This document shows, in pieces, positions 44,007 to 56,103 of a stretch of DNA of 64,000 nucleotides. This DNA comes from Phytophthora sp. 'mugwort' (Eukaryota; Oomycota; Peronosporomycetes; Peronosporales; Peronosporaceae). The position numbers were made by a program, and so were the translations under genes. The stretch lies in assembly GCA_033558025.1 (NCBI GenBank), contig JAUCEF010000005.1:4526001-4590000 (forward strand), read 5' to 3'. Within the stretch, counting starts at the first letter, position 1. Every line of letters starts with the position of its first letter. The notes under the pieces are model-generated. The model searched no databases, was not told where the DNA came from, and saw only the letters and a program-made list of their open reading frames with translations.

Positions 44007-46292
44007 CTATCTAGATGATGGGTGCTCTTTTTTCTCGTGCTCCATGAATTCAACTTGCTCGGCGAGCGAACTGATCGAAGTTTCCAGCTGAGCAATAATT
44101 TGTGCTTCAATAGGAGAGATACCTGGTGCTGGCATCGTTTTTCTTTGAGATTCCAGCTCGGCTCGAAGCTGACGGTTTTCAGCCTATTCAATGCAAACAC
44201 GAGTCAGTTTGATGAGATTCAGACATCGATAATAAGGCACCGTGTTGTCATGCACGGCTTAGTAACACATGAGTTTACCTCGACCCTTTCCACGTATTCT
44301 TGCGTTTTTCTTCTCTCCGCTTCCAGCGAGCTCAGTCGTTCAATTAGATATTCAATCTGTTGTGCAGTACACCGATTAGTCTTTACCAGGTTGGACTACC
44401 TCTCTAGTCCATACGCACCGTTTTAACATGAGTGTCTGCTGTTGAAGCATCTAGTTCATCGTTGCCGTTATCTTCATCGTCGTCCCCCGAATTGTTGTTG
44501 TTTTGGTGTGACGCACGGATGCCGCTGTTGTTGCTAATATTCGATCGGGGGTGCACGCGATCAGATCGACTTTTAGGGGATGCTAAATCAAATTTCGTGG
44601 GCGTAGTCGTCTCGAAACTCTTTGCTGTGGAATCTTTTCCAGGAGACTCCAAATAGCAGATTTCTACCACCGTGTCTTTGTCAACTTCCCACTCGAGTAG
44701 CAGACTACCAAGCGCCATCCGTTTCTCTCGTGACTCAGTCGCCACTTGCTGGAGATAGCGATTGCGTGTATGCAATATCGAACCCAGTGTCGCCAGAGTG
44801 CTTGTTCCCACTGGAAATACCAAATGACGAATTGTGTCAGTACCAGCGCCTTTGGCTTAATACTCAAAGCATTTTTTTTTCACGCCTATACCTGGATCTT
44901 TCATGTTGGCAAGTGTGAGAACCGCTAGTGTGTGATTGCTATTGGTCAGCGTATAGATAAACATCTCCGTTCCTTGCTGCGAGATCTCGTTCCCTCCAAG
45001 ATTGAGGCCTAACGCCCAGAATTGTGAGCAGTTGGAAAGTACCACAGTTTAAAATGCCATCACTTTGCCAGCAAACTTACCCAGCAGCCACTTGTCGTTG
45101 TAAAGTGCGTCACAAATCGCTTCAGCCGTCTCATCACCGAGGCTGTTGCGCGATAAATTGATCAAAAGGTTAGGCGATGATGGGGTTGGTGCGACCTCAC
45201 CACGCAGACTTGAGCTCCATATCGCTTCGTCCTTAATCACACCGTGAAGCTGGCCATATCAATATAATTGCACCGGTAAGCGTATGCAGACATCGAACAT
45301 TGATAAAAAGGTAGCCCTACGGAGATGATTTTGGCGATATGAACTCCGGCTTTTTCAGTAAGGCCGCATCCCGACAAGGAGATCAAATGCAATTTGGGAC
45401 ACTTTCCGAGGGCTATTGCTATGGCTGCAGCATTGACAAATGGCAACGTGGCATTAGGGGACTGTAAAGCGAACACCAAATAATATCGAGTCCAGATTTT
45501 ACCTTCAAGCCCATCATCACCCAAATTGGATTCGCTTAAGCTGATGTCTTCAAGTTGGTGGCAATGGAAAAGAGCCTATTAAGAAAGAATAACCTCCTTA
45601 GTTCATAGCCCAACTTAATTCCCTAGGGACTCCTTACAGACACCTTAGATAGAAACGGCACAACTTCAGGAGATATCTTCACCCCAACGAGTCGGAAACG
45701 CACCAAGCTCGGCGTCTTGTAGGCCGATACACAGGCCGACCTAATACGGCGTACAGAAGTGAACATTATTGTAATCGTACTGCAACCCGATTAGGCATAC
45801 AGATGCATGCCCACCTCACAACGGTCGATGCTCCCTCACTTTCGTACGCGTACGCTCTTTTAATCCCCAGTCGATCAAATTTGGTACGCAAGTCTCGGTT
45901 TATCGTTACCGATCCAAGTGATAGACTAATGTGCGAGCACGTCTTTGTTTTCTGAAGAAAACCCATGGTGAAAGCGAGCTATCACAACACAAACACAGAC
46001 GCTGAATGGCGACATAACCACTAAGAGATTCTTCCATGCTCACCTCTTCCTCCCCAAAACGATCAAGTTTCAGCACGAATCGTGCCTCTTGTAGTGCCGA
46101 TAGCAGCCTTGGGTCAGGATCCGCGTGCTTCTCGACGCAAGCATTCAAATATCGTCGTTGATTGGTGGTGTAGGGTCCTTTCGCACTCGAGATGGCCTGG
46201 TTGAAGGATGTGCTAACTCGACGCTTTTGTGCCTTGGCTGCCAGTACATTTTGCTTGCGTTTATACGCTTCGATGGAGAACGGCGACGCCAT
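44007..46292 (-). CDS. CEP78: Cep78-like LRR and coiled-coil protein
   Basis: A multi-exon gene starting MASPFSIEAYKRKQNVLAAK (46292). Cep78 is a centriole/ciliary-base protein with leucine-rich repeats and a coiled coil. LRR parts seen: IALGKCPKLHLISLSGCGLT (about 45360-45420), NLLINLSRNSLGDETAEAI (about 45130), LNLGGNEISQQGTEMFIYTL (about 44960). The block order, with an SLR-type stretch (WSSSLRGE) before the third repeat, matches Cep78. A Ser/Asn/Asp-rich linker (44430-44620) then leads to coiled-coil segments QIEYLIERLSSLEAERRKTQ and AENRQLRAELESQRKTM, ending EHEKKEHPSSR with TAG at 44007. Exon ends were not all resolved. It could also be another RNI-type LRR protein, but the combination favours Cep78. 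Confidence 0.65.
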
Positions 46293-46916
46293 GGCAACTC
46301 AGACAATTTTTTTTTTTTCATGTATTAGTCAACACGTCGCTTCGAGCGTGGGGGTTTCATGATGCAGGTTTGATATCATATCACCAATGGAGCTGATCTT
46401 TTTTTTGAAATAATCCTAAACTTTTTAGCTCTTACCGGTACTAGTATTAATCACCTTTGACTATAGCGAATACTATTTATAATAATGTCTTATGAGGTCC
46501 CTCTGTGAAAAACATATGCTCAGTATTGCTTGCACCGCTAAATACTAATAGGTATGTAGTAATGTGACGTTAAGTACCAGTAGTGTAATACTAATAATAT
46601 GAGCGTCGTCGAGCCTGGGTGCTAGCGTTCATCGTGCGATGTTATAAATTTGAATTTGCAATGTACTGTACAAGCACGACTTTTTAGGATTGCCCTACGT
46701 CAATAATCGGATAATAATAATTACATAAAAAATAATAAAATTGATGCCGTTGGAGCAACAATCAGCATGTCGTGCAAATGTTCACGATAATAAATTACAA
46801 ATATAACCTCCATCTTGTCAAGCGACGTTCGCGCCACCTTCGCCCAAAAGATCCGTAGCCCAGGGGGAACTCCCACAACGCAAAGGAAGGAAGCGGAGAA
46901 GGCCCCACCTAGCAGC
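46293..46916. promoter_or_regulatory. Divergent promoter region of Cep78-like and RPN1 genes
   Basis: 624 AT-rich bases between two divergent starts. TCACCAATGG at 46381-46390 has the same TCACCAAT core as the two boxes at 57850-57875. A T12 run lies about 15 bases upstream of the Cep78-like ATG. The 3' part may include an untranslated exon or N-terminal RPN1 codons. Confidence 0.35.
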
Positions 46917-49857
46917 ATGAAGGAGACGGCGCAGATTCCAGTGCCAGCCAAGGACCCTGTGGCCGAGGAGGACAAGGAACCCAAAGCCGCCAAGACCACC
47001 AACCCGGCGGAGGATGCGCCCGTCGAGGAAGAGCTCGTATGTAGTGGTCCACAGCCCGATACTTGCCATATCTTACTCTTTATTAATCATACTGTTATGC
47101 TATTCCTAGTCAGAGGAGGACCGTAAGCTCAAGGAAGACCTAGACACGGCCGTGGGCCGCGTGTGCGATCCGCAGGAGGAAGTTGGTGTTAAGAAGCTGG
47201 CGTTGGAGCTGCTACGCCGCGAGATCCGCACGGCCACGTCGTCCATGACGTCGGTGCCCAAGCCCTTGAAGTTTTTGCGGCCTTCCTACGACCAGCTGAA
47301 GGCAGCCTACGAGACGATTCAGGCTGGCGAGGCTAAGAAGCTCATGGCCGACGTGCTGGCCGTGCTGGCCATGACCATGGCCAAGGAAGGCTCGCGCGAG
47401 AGCCTGAAGTTTAAGCTGCTGGGTAACAGTACGGATCTCGGCTCGTGGGGCCACGAGTTTGTGCGCTCAGTGGCCGGAGAGGTGGGCGAGGAATACAATG
47501 CTCGCATCACGGCTGAGGGCGCTGTGGACCCGAACGTGCGCGACCTGCTGGAGATCGTGGACGCCATCGTGCCGTTCCACATGCAGCACAACGCTGAGCC
47601 TGAGGCCATTGACATCCTCATTGAAGTGCAGCAGCTGTCCAAGTTGCTGGAGAGCCCGGATATTGACGAGAAGAACTACCAGCGTGTGTGTTTGTATCTG
47701 TTGGCCTGCGCCGACTTCATGTCAGATGCGGACGATCTCGTGAACCTATTGAACACGGCCTTCTCGCTGTTCCTGCGTCTCGATCAATACCCCGATGCCC
47801 TCCGCGTAGCGCTACGAGTCAGCAACGACGACTTTGTTGCCGAGGTCTTCCAGAAATGCAAGGACGATGTTGTACGGAACCAAATGGGTTACATTTTGGG
47901 CCGTCAGCGCTGCTTCTACGAAGATGAGAGCGAGACATCGGCGAATGAAATTATTGGCAACGCGGACTTGAGCGACAAGTTCCTCTCGCTGGCTCGTGAC
48001 CTTGATGTTATGGAGGCAAAGACCCCCGAGGACATTTACAAGTCGCATCTATCGGAGACGGCTAGTGTGGGCCGCGGTCGCGACTCGGGCTCGCAGCCTG
48101 CAGATTCTGCACGTGCTAACTTGGCTTCGACGTTTGTTAATGCTATGGTGAATGCTGGTTACGGAACGGACAAACTTATGACCCCGGAAGGTAATACTTG
48201 GCTCTATAAGAACAAGAAGCACGGTATGATGAGCGCGGCTGCGTCGCTGGGTATGATTATGCTTTGGAACGTTGAAGAGGGCATCACACAGATTGATAAG
48301 TACCTTTACTCTGGTGATGAATACGTCAAGGCCGGCGCTATCCTCGGTGTTGGCGTGGTCAGCGCTGGTATTCGCAATGATTGCGATCCCGCTCTTGCGC
48401 TACTGTCAGAGCACATCGACTCGGGCAACTGCTCCATCCGCTGCGCTTCCTGCTTGGGTCTGGGCATTGCATATGCCGGCTCGGCTCGTGAAGATGTGTC
48501 CGAGCTGCTAATTCCGGTGGTTTCGCACGCTGATGAGAACGCTGACATCCAGGAGGTGTCGTACGCTGCATTGGCGCTAGGCATGGTTGAGGTGGGCACT
48601 TGCGACGAAGAGGCTGGAAGTGTGCTGATGCAGAGATTGATGGAGAGCTCAGACGCGGAATTGGACTCTTCCTGTGCTCGCTTCCTTGCTCTTGGCCTTG
48701 GTCTGCTGTACCTTGGGTACGTGATTTATCCTCATTTTGTTGTTGTTGTATCGAGTAAGAATACAATATCTGACACGAAACATATTTTGTGAATTGTTGC
48801 ACAGTCGTCAGGAGCGTGTGGAGGCTATGTTGGAAGCTGCTAAGACTATTGAGCACAAGATATCAAAGTACCTGGCTATTACGTTGGAGACGTGCGCGTA
48901 CGCAGGCTCGGGTAACGTGTTGAAGGTGCAGCAGCTTCTGCGTACCTGCGCCGAACACATTGAGGACCCGGTTGAGGCACAGCACCAGAGTGTTGCCGTC
49001 CTCGGCATTGCTCTGATCACGATGGGAGAAAACATCGGCAGTGAAATGGCGATGCGGTCTTTTGACCACTTGCTTCAGTACGGAGAAGTGGCCGTGAGGC
49101 GTGCTGTGCCTCTGGCGTTTGCTCTGCTGAGCGTGTCTAACCCGGAGTATGCGCTGATTGACACACTGTCGCGCCTCACGCACGACGTTGACGCGGGTGT
49201 CGCTCAGAATGCGATTCTCGCACTTGGTCTCGTTGCCGCCGGTACGAACAACTCGCGAGTGGCCGGTTTGCTCCGTCAGTTGTCCGAATTCTACAGTCGT
49301 GAGGCAAACCACCTCTTCGTTGTTCGTATCGCACAGGGTTTGCTGCACATGGGCAAGGGTCTGATGACGCTGCATCCATTCCACTCTGATCGGTTGATCA
49401 TGTCTCGTGTGGCGGTGAGCGGTCTGCTGACGATCCTGCACGCTTCGCTAGATATGGAGCACACGATCCTGGATACTTCCCACTACATTCTCTACTGCAT
49501 CGCCACAGCAATGCAGCCCCGGATGTTGATCACGCTTGATGAGGAACTGAACCCGCTCCCTGTTTCCGTCCGAGTCGGCCAGGCAGTACGTCTTTCTCTT
49601 CGTGCTTGTGTAACGTAGCTTCTTTTGCGTAGTTTTACTTACTCCGTTGTCTTGCTTTGATTGAACAACAGGTTGAGATTGTGGGCCAAGCTGGCCGCCC
49701 CAAGTCTATTACAGGTTTCCAGACGCATACGACACCTGTGCTGCTGAATGTGAAGGACCGCGCGGAACTCGCGACTGAAGAGTATCTCCCGCTCACGAAC
49801 GTGCTAGAAGGTGTTGTTATCCTCCGAAAGAACCCGGATTATGAGCCGGAGACTTAA
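46917..49857 (+). CDS. RPN1: 26S proteasome non-ATPase subunit RPN1 (PSMD2), 897 aa
   Basis: Four exons: 46917-47036, 47110-48716, 48805-49585 and 49672-49857, all GT-AG and in frame. RPN1 is the toroid scaffold in the base of the 19S particle that holds shuttle factors and the deubiquitinase UBP6. Recognised: [70 protein letters not shown], proteasome/cyclosome repeats with alternating Ala/Gly/Leu ([45 protein letters not shown]), [20 protein letters not shown]-type end replaced by [20 protein letters not shown] and [13 protein letters not shown]. The acidic/basic Lys-rich N-terminus is usual. The frame is open upstream to TTG at 46815 without an ATG, so a further 5' exon is possible. Confidence 0.95.
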
Positions 49858-50210
49858 AGAAGGAGTGAAGGAGGGGGTAGGAGGGCCGGCCAAACGAAAC
49901 GAGCGCTGTTGTTCTGCAGCCTCCGGTCCGTCCTGTCGCCCCCGACTAGCGATAACCATGCCAACACACAAAAAACTTTTAACGCGCACACTGCCATTCA
50001 TAACGTTATGTGCTATGTGCTGATCTCAAGGTTGTCGGGGTCTCATGTTCTGTAAGAGGGCTTCTGTGGTCAGCTTATCAAGGTGTTATACTGACGTTAC
50101 ATTGTTAAGTTAACGTCTGTGCAACAAGATGCCTTGACTGTTTCGTCGTGCCTTTTCGTGAGTTGGCTGATCTGTGAGGCTTTACTATCCTGTAATCTGT
50201 AAGGAGATTA
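49858..50210. other. Intergenic, no gene seen
   Basis: Contains the RPN1 3' end and the promoter of the LRRC49-like gene. No CCAAT or CRE-like box found. Confidence 0.4.
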
Positions 50211-53200
50211 ATGGAGACGGCGTACCTGTCTGGTTCTTCATCGACGATGGCTACTGCGGCCACGACAGGAGGCCCAACCGTCCCAAGGCGTAGTGAGGGA
50301 AACGTGGCACTTGGATTGTTCAGCAAGATTGCCGCGGCGCGCAAGGAAAGCCTCTCGACTTTCGTACGTTTTGTTAGTTATGATCTCTCTTTATGCTTTG
50401 CTTGACGAGAACATCGCACATATTCAGAATAAGACAGCAGCTGGGGAATTGGGCCCGCCAGTTCGGAGCTTTGAGAAGAGATCGATGGCAGCAGGGACAA
50501 GTCATTTTCCAGAACTGAGTGATCCCGGTAGTATGTTTGCTGCTTAGAAAGTGTGTTGATTTGGTGGAAGTCTAGAAATGATTTGACCAACTTCCTTGCT
50601 TCCACCTGGCGGACTGAAGTTCAGTTAGCGCAGAATCCTGCTCTACGAACGCCAGAAATTAACGAGCGAAAGACAAACTCGCGCTCCCACTCGCAAAAAT
50701 TACGCTGGACAAAGCTAAACATACCCGAAGAGCAATTTGGAGCAGTGGGCTCCTCAGCTACTGGTAATGGCACAGTTTTCACCGCACAAGGGGCAAGCCG
50801 AGCGGGTTCTGCTCAATCACAACGTTCAATACCTATCGGATTGGTGGTACCAGCCAGTCGGTCAAAGCGGCATCTGCTGCCTCCGCATCAGCAACTTTAT
50901 CGCCACCGGCGGTCTACAGTGGACTTGGTGAGTATGTTGGAGGTATCACGGTTAAAACTAGGAATGCTTATAAATTGCAATTGTGCGGACGATTTAGCCT
51001 ACAGACTTGCTAAAGGAGAATCGAGAGGTGCCTATCAAGGAGCACCCATCACGACCCGCCACTACTAGTGAAGTAGGTATTCGTTGAGCAGGGTTCCGCC
51101 TTCATCCGTGGCTAACACCCGTTTCAATCGTCAGATCCTAGACACCCGATATTCAGGATATCAGGATACCATAAGAGGCTACGTCAGGTAAGACAAATCC
51201 AATGCTCTTAAGCGACGGATATCCCAACTAACCTCGCTGTGTTTATTAGAAGGCCACCCGAAGCCTTATCGAGCTCACTAGATTCGTCAATTTCTGTAAG
51301 CACGTTTCTTTTTTTGCCCACTATTTGGAACTGGGCAATTTATTTTGTTGTTAATAATGGCAGACACAAGGCTATCGTCATGGAGAATTGCTGCATTCAC
51401 TACAAACGGGGATGGCTGACCCTCGAGTTAGTAGTGGTAAAACTCAAACTGACGCGATAACTGCTACTGATATGACGCATCCGGGAACTGGAGATCAAGC
51501 CGTGGTTGCTCCCTACCAAGAGGTACGAAGAAAAAAAAAGAATGACTTTAGAAAAACATGGTATACCCGCTGACCTAACGAAGGATAGGTGCACTTTGCA
51601 GTGACCGCGGAAATTCCAGGGGTACCGATCGTATATCGGAATCAAAAGGTAAGCACATTATACGCTGTCTTTATTTGTTTCGTTCTGATAATTTTTTTTT
51701 GTCTTTGTTGTGTGTGCAAAAGACCAAAGCATCGAATCCCGAGCGGTTAAACCTTGATCGTCGTAACTTGCCAGTGATCCCTCTCCTTGAAGGCGAGCAG
51801 ATTCTCCGACTACTCAATCTTCAAAATAATGCTATCCGGCGGATAGAAAACCTACTGGGACTGCCGAATCTTATTTTCCTCGACCTTTACAACAATCGCA
51901 TCGAGGTGAACATGCATGGTGTTGCTACGTACTTCATTATTTAACGTATTGACTTACTCTCGTGCTTTTGCTGGTAGAAACTCGAAAATTTGCACTTGGT
52001 GCCGAACTTACGGGTGCTCATGATGGGGAAAAACCGACTTCGTACTATTGAAAATCTCGAGTGCCTAACAAAACTGGACGTACTGGATTTGCATAGGTAC
52101 GCCAGAAATGCACCGCGTTTGAAACTACACAAAGGGCATGCGTTGACGAAAATGTTTGCTGAATATTTCTGAAGCAACGAAATTGAGCAGATGCAGAATC
52201 TGAATGAGCTTAAAGAGTTGCGTGTGTTAAACCTCGGTGGCAACCTGATCTCCGAAGTCGAAAATATCGAGAAACTGATGCTACTCACGGAGATGAATCT
52301 TCGTCGAAATCGAATCAGCCGCATCGGAGCAATAGGCAAGCTGCCTTCGCTGTTAAGACTGTTCCTATCGAACAACAAACTTGAGACATTCGACGCGATT
52401 GAACCTCTACTTCAGGTTCGTAAGTCTGTGTTTCCAGTGTTGATGAGCTAACTAGAGATCTAATGATGTGGTGATATCGTACAGGTCGCGTCCATCAACG
52501 AGCTGCGTCTAGACTCGAATGGAGTATGCGCATTGAACCAACTAGAGTATCGTGGGCGCATGATACGTGCCTTCCCGTCATTGAAACATTTGGATTTAAA
52601 GCCTCTAAGTGACACCGATAGGAGAGATGCGCTAGCGCATGCTAATTCTCCAAGCAAGGGCGGGATCAATGATGATGATGCTGAAATGGCCGCTAGGGCA
52701 CATGCGATATCATGTGTCAAGACAGCATGGAAACGACGTGAGGAGCTCATACATTCCCCGTTGAGCACCAAAGACTCACGAGACCTGTCATTTCTTTCTT
52801 CTTGGGGACTTTCTGCTAATGAAGAGTTTGGCTTACACATCGGATACGAAGAACGAGAGATCATGCCCACGCACCGCGAAGAATCAACTGTGTACTGCAA
52901 CAATACGGGTTTTTCTGAGGTTGAGGTATCTGGCGACTACCGTGTTCTTGTCATCTACGGGGATGCACTAGATGTGCTCGAGCTGACAAAAGTGCATGCC
53001 TTGGTGAACGCTATCTCCTTCCGATACGTGGGTATGAGCAAGGTCATGGATGCTGTCACCAATGCTACGAACGCCAATCTGAAGCTTTTCACTAGACTCA
53101 GGAGGCTCATTTTCGCGTACAACGATCTGCAGTCATTTGACGAGCTACTGTGGCTGAGCACAATGGGCTCGAAAGCTGAAGAGGTCGGTACTCGTGGTAG

Positions 53201-53885
53201 CATAAGGGTTGCACTGCTTTAATCGTTCTATGGTTTGGATTTCAGGTATTCATTTCTCAGAATCCTGTGTGTGCCAAGACACTTCTTAAGCGATACATCG
53301 GTGCCCGGATCAGTGTACGTCCTATTGGCGCGGCGCAATTGTGAAACTGCGCGAACTTACCACATTGATATGCCTGCTATTTGTCTACAATAGAATACTT
53401 TGCGACTCAATGGTGAAGAGATCACCCCGAGCGACCGGCAAATGGGCAAGCTACTCTTTCCAAAGCCTATCGTTCCCCGTGTACGATCAATAGAACCCTC
53501 CGAGCTGAGCTCTTTGTTACCGTCAAAATCACGTGTAAAAGAGGTCAAAGACATGAAGCCATCTCGGTTATCGTCAGCTCTACACAGCACTGCCACCACC
53601 TCCGCAGTCACCGAGATTTTCGAAACAGCATTCGAAATCGAGAAGAAGACCTCGGTATGTCGCCGTGTTCACGCTGGTCAATGCCACATCAGTAACACCT
53701 TGTCCTACTGCAGGCCTTAGATCAAGCGTGGAAGGGTTTGCTCCTGTCCATCGTCAAGGTTCGTTTACCATGATGAGAACGAGTCATCTCCACCCAGTCT
53801 TAACGTGACCTTCCTTTAACAGGAAACTCTACAAGACATCGAGCGTCGCGACAGCTTTATGTCCGGCTGTCTCGACAACCTGTAG
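50211..53885 (+). CDS. LRRC49: LRRC49-like leucine-rich repeat protein
   Basis: A gene of about ten short-intron exons. LRRC49 is a subunit of the tubulin polyglutamylase complex in animals and ciliates. The N-terminus (METAYLSGSSSTMATA) is disordered. RYSGYQDTIRGYVR (51135-51190) and NPERLNLDRRNLPVIPLLEG (51725 on) match the entry into the LRR domain. Repeats then run regularly: LLNLQNNAIRRIENLLGLPN, VPNLRVLMMGKNRLRTIENL, LKELRVLNLGGNLISEVENI, LPSLLRLFLSNNKLETFDAI. LKHLDLKPLSDTDRRDALAH ends the array as in LRRC49, where an R-x-Q-L-D-x-K block follows. A C-terminal second domain includes SGDYRVLVIYGDALDVLEL. Last exon ends SFMSGCLDNL at 53885. Some N-terminal exon borders remain unresolved. 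Confidence 0.72.
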
Positions 53886-53977
53886 CCCCCCTACTCAAGC
53901 ACCTCCCTGTCCAATTTTTGAGGTCCCATCAATCCAGCAGCAACAATCAAGAAAAACAGAAAAAAACTGGCTTGTGT

Positions 53978-54336
53978 CTATTCTTCAGTGTCCATCGCCG
54001 CGGCCTTGTCGGCCTTCTTGCTCGTCTTCTTCTTGTCCTCCTTGTCCACGTCCATCTCGCCGCGTGCCTCCTTTTCCATCTGGCGGATACGCATCCGCCG
54101 CAGCACCTTAGTCGACACTTTCTTCACCACCGTCTTGCTTTCCTTTTGAGCTTTCTGCAGTTGTTGCCACACACTCGACGACGTTAGTCAAAAGAGCCTA
54201 CTGCTACAAACTGACGCGGCTAATGAGAACGCACTCGCTCGCGCTTCTTCATGAGCTTCTCCTTGCGCAGCCGCTCTTTCTCCACCTCGAGCTCATACTG
54301 CGCCTTAATCTTGTTGCGGTTATTCTTCCTCGACAT
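53978..54336 (-). CDS. Small basic protein, 92 aa, unrecognised
   Basis: Two exons: 54235-54336 and 53978-54154, GT-AG, in frame, 92 residues. It starts MSRKNNRNKIKAQYELEVEK and continues ERLRKEKLMKKRERK, then TKVLRRMRIRQMEKEARGEM and an acidic/lysine end (MDVDKEDKKKTSKK). The whole protein is highly charged and probably helical, suggesting a nuclear or nucleolar RNA-associated role, which is inference. An upstream in-frame ATG at 54465 would add 43 residues, but that part contains the CCAAT boxes of the divergent promoter, so 54336 is preferred. It is convergent with the LRRC49-like gene. Confidence 0.6.
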
Positions 54337-54422
54337 GGCTCCACTCGACTGACCTGACTGTGTGTGTCGCTTCACCCGAGACCACCGATCGAAAGTCGCT
54401 ATTGTACCAACCCATTTGTCCA

Positions 54423-54458
54423 CCAATTCACGTTCTGTTTTCAGCCAATCATAATTGG
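54423..54458. promoter_or_regulatory. Clustered CCAAT boxes in a divergent promoter
   Basis: CCAAT at 54423-54427 and an inverted pair CCAATCATAATTGG at 54445-54458 lie between the small basic protein (minus, start 54336) and the NUC1-like gene (plus, start near 54522). The palindrome has two half-sites with a 4-base gap. Confidence 0.5.
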
Positions 54459-54521
54459 TGTTCATTTTGACTCAAATTTTGTGAGTGGAGCTGCAGCGTA
54501 CCAACATTGCGGCGGAGAGCA

Positions 54522-55922
54522 ATGAAGGGCCGACGTCAGAGAGCCCAGGCGCGCTCGCTGTACAACCTGCTTCCTGCGAGCATCCGGTACGATAACCAAG
54601 TCGTTGTAGGATTCTTTACAACCGTTTTTATGTCTTCTGTGTGTCGAAACGGCGAGTGGACTAACCGTACGCAATGGTGGACGACTAGGCGGACGCTGGC
54701 GGGTGTGTCACTGGGTATCTCCATCGGCATCACAGGGACCTTGATACTGCTGGGGATTGAGGAGGAAAAAGAAAAATCCGGAAGAACCAGTCGAAGAGTC
54801 CCAGTCTCGATTGACCGCACGCCGTTGGAGCCCTGGACGCTGCCCAAACATGAAGCGCTACGTTACGGAATGCCCTCGCATTCGAATGTTCACGTGCGCT
54901 CTGGATACGTCGTGTCCTACGACTACCGGTGCGTATGATAATAACTATGGGTAACAAGGTTATCCGAAAACTGGCTGACATCAATTGCTGCTCTGGTAGC
55001 ACGCGCAATGCGTCGTGGGTGATGGAGTACTTGACCAAAGACTCGCTTCGTGGTGAGCTGGAGACGGATCGAGCGAATTCCAAGTTTACAGTGGATAAGG
55101 ATATTCCAGAACAGTTTAGAGTGCACCCAAAACGGTACCTTAAGAGTGGCTATGACAAGGGGCACCTCGCACCAGCTGGTACATTATTGCCTCGATGACA
55201 TCTTCTACGCCGACAAGAAAGATCTTAATCATTGCGATATATCCGTTGTGGAATGCAGGTGACATGAGCCACTCGCAGGAAGCCATGGACGAGAGCTTCC
55301 TGATGACAAATATGTCGCCACAAGTTGGCGTAGGCTTCAACCGCGGCTATTGGGCACGTCTTGAAGGATTTATGCGCCACCTGGCTGGTCAATACGACGC
55401 TATCTACGTCATTACCGGACCGCTATTTCTACCAAAGGTAGGCAAACGCCTTGCTATTAGCATTTTTTTTCATGGTTCTTTTGTGTGCTGATAGGCTGCT
55501 ATTGGTATAACCAGAAAAACAAGCGAACTGGAGAGTACGAGGTGTCATACCCTCTACTAGGCACTCCGCCGGATGCCATCGCCGTCCCAACGCACTTCTT
55601 CAAAGTAGTGCTAGGCGAAAAACGAGAAGGAAAAGGTTTTGCCACGGCTGGTTTCATTTTGCCAAACAAGATCATCCCGGAGGACAAGAATCTGCGCGAC
55701 TTTCAGGCACCTCTTGACGTCATTGAAAAGCAAGCTGGGCTTCTCTTCTTCGATAAGGTTGCCACTTTTCAGACCTATGCTATTTTTTCCTCAAGCTAAC
55801 GTAAATTTCTGTTGTGTTTGAATACACAGTTGAACAGTGCTGAAAAGGTCGACTTGTGTAGTGAAACCAAGTGCACACTTGCTACCGCTTACCGCAGAGC
55901 TTCGTCTGTTGAATCTCTTTGA
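54522..55922 (+). CDS. NUC1: DNA/RNA non-specific endonuclease, EndoG/NUC1-like, 366 aa
   Basis: Five exons: 54522-54928, 55000-55178, 55259-55437, 55515-55757 and 55830-55922. All are GT-AG and the coding length is exactly 367 codons. These mitochondrial nucleases cut DNA and RNA with one Mg ion in a beta-beta-alpha metal fold. An N-terminal hydrophobic segment (LAGVSLGISIGITGTLILLG) suggests import/inner-membrane anchoring. EALRYGMPSH, VHVRSGYVVSYDYRTRNASW and the active-site block GYDKGHLAPA follow; the usual Arg of DRGH is Lys, while the catalytic His is kept. SFLMTNMSPQVGVGFNRGYW carries the metal-ligand Asn. The start could instead be ATG at 54631. The third intron uses an acceptor after CTATTGGTATAACCAG. 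Confidence 0.85.
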
Positions 55923-56103
55923 GAATCAGAACATCCATTTGCTTATCCTTATGTAATGGCAAATGCAAAGTATATTGTCAAAATCTGCCTTTCTTGGAAC
56001 CGTCAGACACAAAGTTGATTGCGCAATTTTCGTCTATTTTTTTTAAGGGGAGCAAACCCTCCAATCAGTAAGAAATGATCCGAAAACGGAAACGAGCCTG
56101 GTG

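Noticed and set aside
46815..46916. TTG start giving a longer RPN1
   Set aside because: No ATG in frame before the upstream stop; only an extra exon could justify it, and none was seen.
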